NCBI GenBank assembly: GCA_934754415.1
Contig: CAKVIS010000038.1
Location: 1 to 16,651 of the forward strand
Source of the DNA: an uncultured Bulleidia sp.
Lineage (GTDB): Bacteria > Bacillota_I > Bacilli_A > Erysipelotrichales > Erysipelotrichaceae
Length of the DNA: 16,651 bases
Direction: 5' to 3'
Below the pieces are notes generated by a model, which was not told the origin of the DNA, made no database searches, and saw nothing but the letters and a program-made list of their open reading frames with translations. How positions within the stretch are numbered: position 1 is the stretch's first letter; each line of letters opens with the position of its first letter. A program made the translations under genes and the position numbers. This document shows positions 14,650 through 16,651 of this stretch, piece by piece.

Positions 14650-15298
14650 CTATTTTAGACCTGAGATACTTTTCCAAAGCATCTGTTCCTTTCTTATGCA
14701 GAGCAGAGATCTCAAGTACCTCTATCTGCAGATTTCTCTTTCTTGCATTATATGTGGCTTTAGCAGTATCAAAATCAAATATCTCTTTGGTATCTGCTTT
14801 ATTGATGACCATAAGATCACTTACCTGAAACATTAAAGGATACTTCAACGGTTTATCATCCCCTTCAGGTACACTTAAAACCATCATCTGCAAATCTGCA
14901 CCCACATCAAATTCTGCAGGACATACAAGATTTCCCACATTTTCAAGAATGACAAAATCAAGATCACTGCAATCCAGTTTGCGTAATGCCTGCAATGTCA
15001 TACTTGCGTCCATATGACAGCTTCCTCCAGTATGTACCTGCAATACCTTTACACCTGTTTCACCTATGGTTTCCGCATCCACCATAGATTCCACATCAGC
15101 TTCAATTACACCGATGGAATAGTCCTTTTTCATTTGATGCAGCAAACTTAAAAGTACGGTGGTCTTTCCTGCTCCAGGAGACCCCATAAGATTCACAAAA
15201 TACACATGATGTTGCTGAAGATAGTCTCTTACCTCTTCTGCTACCATGTCATTATCTGCCAAAACTTCTGCCTTGGTCTTCAACAATTCTATATTCAA
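14627..15298 (-). CDS. hypB: HypB GTPase, first copy
   Basis: 223 residues and first gene of the operon. The P-loop is GSPGAGKTT (39-47), the metal ligands are C94-H95 in SCHMDASM and C126 in NLVCPAEFD, and G4 is a canonical NKAD (166-169). The start codon is TTG at 15298. It is chosen because AGAGAGGTG lies 5 nt upstream and the N-terminal helix IELLKTKAEVL matches HypB family beginnings; the next ATG (codon 18) would cut into this helix. The promoter region has a TATAAT box, a perfect cre and an inverted repeat, so the operon is probably under CcpA control plus a second regulator. The C-terminus differs from the second copy (RKRNLQIEVLEISAL versus NKNIQIFPVSAKTG). Confidence 0.94.
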   Translation of the reverse strand: MNIELLKTKAEVLADNDMVAEEVRDYLQQHHVYFVNLMGSPGAGKTTVLLSLLHQMKKDYSIGVIEADVESMVDAETIGETGVKVLQVHTGGSCHMDASMTLQALRKLDCSDLDFVILENVGNLVCPAEFDVGADLQMMVLSVPEGDDKPLKYPLMFQVSDLMVINKADTKEIFDFDTAKATYNARKRNLQIEVLEISALHKKGTDALEKYLRSKIDESHRIA

Positions 15299-15320
15299 AA
15301 TAACACCTCTCTGTTATTTA

Positions 15321-15349
15321 ATTATATGTGAAAGCGCTAACATTGTTGC
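15321..15349 (-). promoter_or_regulatory. Promoter of the hyp operon
   Basis: A consensus -10 box TATAAT (15321-15326) on the minus strand lies 22 bp upstream of the hypB start. The -35 region at 17 bp spacing (15344-15349) reads GCAACA, a poor match, and lies within the palindrome 15338-15362. A weak -35 under a palindrome suggests regulator-dependent activity. Confidence 0.55.
15329..15342 (+). promoter_or_regulatory. cre site (CcpA) in the hyp promoter
   Basis: TGAAAGCGCTAACA matches the cre consensus TGWAANCGNTNWCA at all 14 positions. It lies between the -10 and -35 regions of the hyp promoter, where CcpA binding would block transcription. This suggests catabolite repression of the nickel-chaperone operon. 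Confidence 0.75.
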
Positions 15350-15362
15350 ACCAACAATGTTA
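15338..15362. promoter_or_regulatory. Palindromic operator of unknown regulator
   Basis: Two perfect 11-bp arms, TAACATTGTTG (15338-15348) and CAACAATGTTA (15352-15362), flank CAC. The site covers the -35 region and overlaps the cre by 5 bp. It does not fit Rex, FNR/CRP or NikR half-site spacing as I know them. An operator is more likely than a terminator, since no T-run follows and it precedes the -10 box. Confidence 0.6.
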
Positions 15363-15464
15363 CTGAAATGTCCAAAAAAGCCATATTTAGATGGGTATCA
15401 AAAACTTTTTCCACAATCTTTCAGACAAAGCACTACTCGCAACACGACTTTTTTAGTCTTTATT

Positions 15465-15486
15465 AAAAAAGAAGAACCTGCAGGTT
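15465..15486 (-). terminator. Weak candidate terminator after the Rpn gene
   Basis: AACCTGCAGGTT (15475-15486) can form a 4-bp stem with a TGCA loop, followed on the minus strand by CTTC and six T (15465-15470). The short stem makes it doubtful. The rest of the 251-bp gap between the Rpn gene and hypB shows only the hyp promoter elements described separately. Confidence 0.3.
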
Positions 15487-15549
15487 GCCCTGACAGATCC
15501 TTCTAAATTCCAGTGATACCGCATATTGCATCAGTAAATGTAACAAAAT

Positions 15550-16473
15550 CTACATTTCCTTTTTGATAGAAAGTATTTCTTCCTCGCTCAACTCAGTACT
15601 TTTCTGTATGATTTCTAAAGATAATCCAAGTTGCAACATCTTACGGCATGTCTGTTCTGCTTTTTGTTTCAGACCTTGCTCAATACCTTGTTCCAGTCCT
15701 GCTTCATATCCATCCTCTGTGAATCTTTTCTCCCACTTCTTCTGATCGAATTCTGTTTCAAGCATGCCAACCACTTCCTTTCTATGTACCATTATTTTAT
15801 CATAGATTCTATACTCCTGTGGCATACTGTCCAGTATCTCTTTGGCTGCCTGCTCTGCACTTTCTCCATTCCGTATCTTTTCACGCATTCCTTCTACCAT
15901 CCAGCAATATTCTCTTAATGGCTGACACATCTTCAAAAACCTTGCATTATGTCCTTTATTGATATTGATGATTTCCACACCTGACTGGAGCTTTGCACTT
16001 CTCTTCAGAAAGCTTTTATGCACTGGTGTTCTTCTTCCCTTCTTCCTGTTTACTTCCATTGTGATAAGCTCTCTGTCTGGTCTGTCCTCCAGTCCGTTAT
16101 AAAACACAACACTGTAGACATCTGGCAGTATTATTGCTTTTCTTGCGTATATATCCAGATTATGTTCTTGTATATACTGCATTAACAGTTTTGATCCATA
16201 CTCCAGACATCTGTATGGAAGGTTGAAACTGAAAGTAGACTGATGTTCAAACACAAACATGGAACCATGAATACAGAAAGACACATCATTCTTCATATTG
16301 ATGTAGAGTACATCTTCCAGTGTAGTAATCTCTATCTCCTCTGGATCGTTATACTCCATACCCATTAATGCATTGATTAATGGTAATGCAAATGCAGGGT
16401 CCTGGAAAATAAACTTGAATAATCTGTCTTTATACTGTCTGTTTACTTTATGTTTGGTTTCTTCAATTGGCAT
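15550..16473 (-). CDS. Rpn-family putative nuclease/transposase (PDDEXK-like)
   Basis: 307 residues. It belongs to the Rpn/COG5464-type proteins, which E. coli studies link to DNA cleavage and RecA-independent recombination. The N-terminal half is the restriction-endonuclease-like fold, with D63 in KNDVSF and E76-x-Q78 in VFEHQST as probable catalytic residues. The C-terminal half is helical and ends with the family signature repeat GLEQGIEQGLKQKAEQ (about 254-269). Next comes a short helical segment (MLQLGLSLEIIQKSTELSEEEI) common to these proteins. The start has AGGAGG 9 nt upstream. Such genes occur in many copies in gut Firmicutes and often sit near mobile elements; a structured IS-like end lies just upstream here. 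It appears intact. Confidence 0.87.
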   Translation of the reverse strand: MPIEETKHKVNRQYKDRLFKFIFQDPAFALPLINALMGMEYNDPEEIEITTLEDVLYINMKNDVSFCIHGSMFVFEHQSTFSFNLPYRCLEYGSKLLMQYIQEHNLDIYARKAIILPDVYSVVFYNGLEDRPDRELITMEVNRKKGRRTPVHKSFLKRSAKLQSGVEIININKGHNARFLKMCQPLREYCWMVEGMREKIRNGESAEQAAKEILDSMPQEYRIYDKIMVHRKEVVGMLETEFDQKKWEKRFTEDGYEAGLEQGIEQGLKQKAEQTCRKMLQLGLSLEIIQKSTELSEEEILSIKKEM

Positions 16474-16582
16474 AGGCTATGACCTCCTCACTACCTATAT
16501 ACACAAAAAGTGAGGAATTCTTCTGATAACCGATAATATTTTTTCCTTACATTAATTATTCTACAAATGCCTCGGTGAACCT

Positions 16583-16624
16583 CCCCACCTTAACAGATGT
16601 AAGACATCATGTTTGAAGATGGGG
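16583..16624. other. Structured non-coding end, possibly an IS200/IS605-type terminal hairpin
   Basis: Outer arms CCCCACCTT (16583-16591) and AAGATGGGG (16616-16624) pair at 8 of 9 positions. Inside is a nested hairpin GATGT-AAG-ACATC (16596-16608). The composition is richer in G and C than the surrounding intergenic DNA, and GTGAACCTCCCCA with TGGGGCTTCTAAG recalls the subterminal hairpin or guide-RNA-end region of IS200/IS605-type (TnpB) elements. No TnpB coding sequence is in the window; it could lie beyond the right edge, or this is a leftover end. The match is from memory only. Confidence 0.4.
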
Positions 16625-16651
16625 CTTCTAAGCTAAATGAATCCTAATGAC

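Noticed and set aside
15338..15362. Rex, FNR or CRP operator
   Set aside because: The TTGTT and AACAA halves are 5 bp apart instead of the 8 expected for the Clostridia Rex motif, and no TGTGA-N6-TCACA or TTGAT-N4-ATCAA pattern is present.
16486..16515. Hairpin CCTCAC/GTGAGG covering the Rpn ribosome binding site
   Set aside because: Only 6 bp with an 18-nt loop; probably chance, too weak for a regulatory claim.
1..16651. CRISPR arrays, tRNA or rRNA genes, phage structural genes
   Set aside because: No spaced direct repeats, cloverleaf genes or rRNA-like conserved stretches were seen.

Overview
The window is AT-rich, gene-dense bacterial DNA. It looks like a gut Bacillota (Firmicutes) chromosome, and the protein flavour suggests an Erysipelotrichia-like anaerobe. 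This is inferred from AGGAGG-type ribosome binding sites, a purine riboswitch, a perfect CcpA-type cre site, an oxygen-sensitive anaerobic sulfatase maturase, PTS transport and an Rpn-family nuclease. No rRNA, tRNA or 16S-type marker is present, so the taxon cannot be fixed. All genes except one LacI-type regulator read on the minus strand.

Left edge to 4.0 kb: a decayed IS1595-type transposase remnant (1-402) lies next to a long inverted repeat (459-503). A two-gene purine operon follows, transcribed right to left: promoter (3901-3928), guanine-class riboswitch aptamer (3816-3886), NCS2/AzgA-type purine permease, adenine deaminase (ade), and a clear terminator (586-617). The permease imports purine bases and Ade converts adenine to hypoxanthine plus ammonia. 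Both possible terminator hairpins after the aptamer use bases that the aptamer needs. This suggests a ligand-ON switch, which would be unusual for a guanine-class aptamer.

4.0 to 9.7 kb: a sulfated-sugar utilisation locus. A divergent promoter region (8395-8562) carries three copies of an AAACGTTTCGA operator and a cre-like site. Leftward lie a Cys-type S1 sulfatase without a signal peptide, an orphan lactose/cellobiose-family PTS EIIC, a small unknown membrane protein and the anaerobic sulfatase-maturating radical SAM enzyme (anSME). Rightward lies the LacI-family regulator. The likely scheme is that EIIC brings in a sulfated sugar, the cytoplasmic sulfatase removes the sulfate, anSME makes the formylglycine of the sulfatase, and the LacI protein controls the operon. 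EIIA and EIIB are absent from the window.

9.7 to 15.5 kb: a VanZ-RDD fusion membrane protein, then a tightly packed nickel-chaperone operon (hypB-1, hypB-2, a 929-residue multi-domain Fe-S flavoprotein with a GltD-like core, hypA) with 4-bp gaps or overlapping ends. No hydrogenase subunits and no hypC/D/E/F are in the window. Its promoter has a perfect cre and an 11-bp-arm palindrome of unknown regulator, so carbon catabolite repression is likely.

15.5 kb to the right edge: an Rpn/PDDEXK-type nuclease gene and then a structured non-coding end (16583-16624) that resembles the terminal hairpin of an IS200/IS605-type element. No stretch over 300 bp lacks a gene; the intergenic gaps are described under the features.
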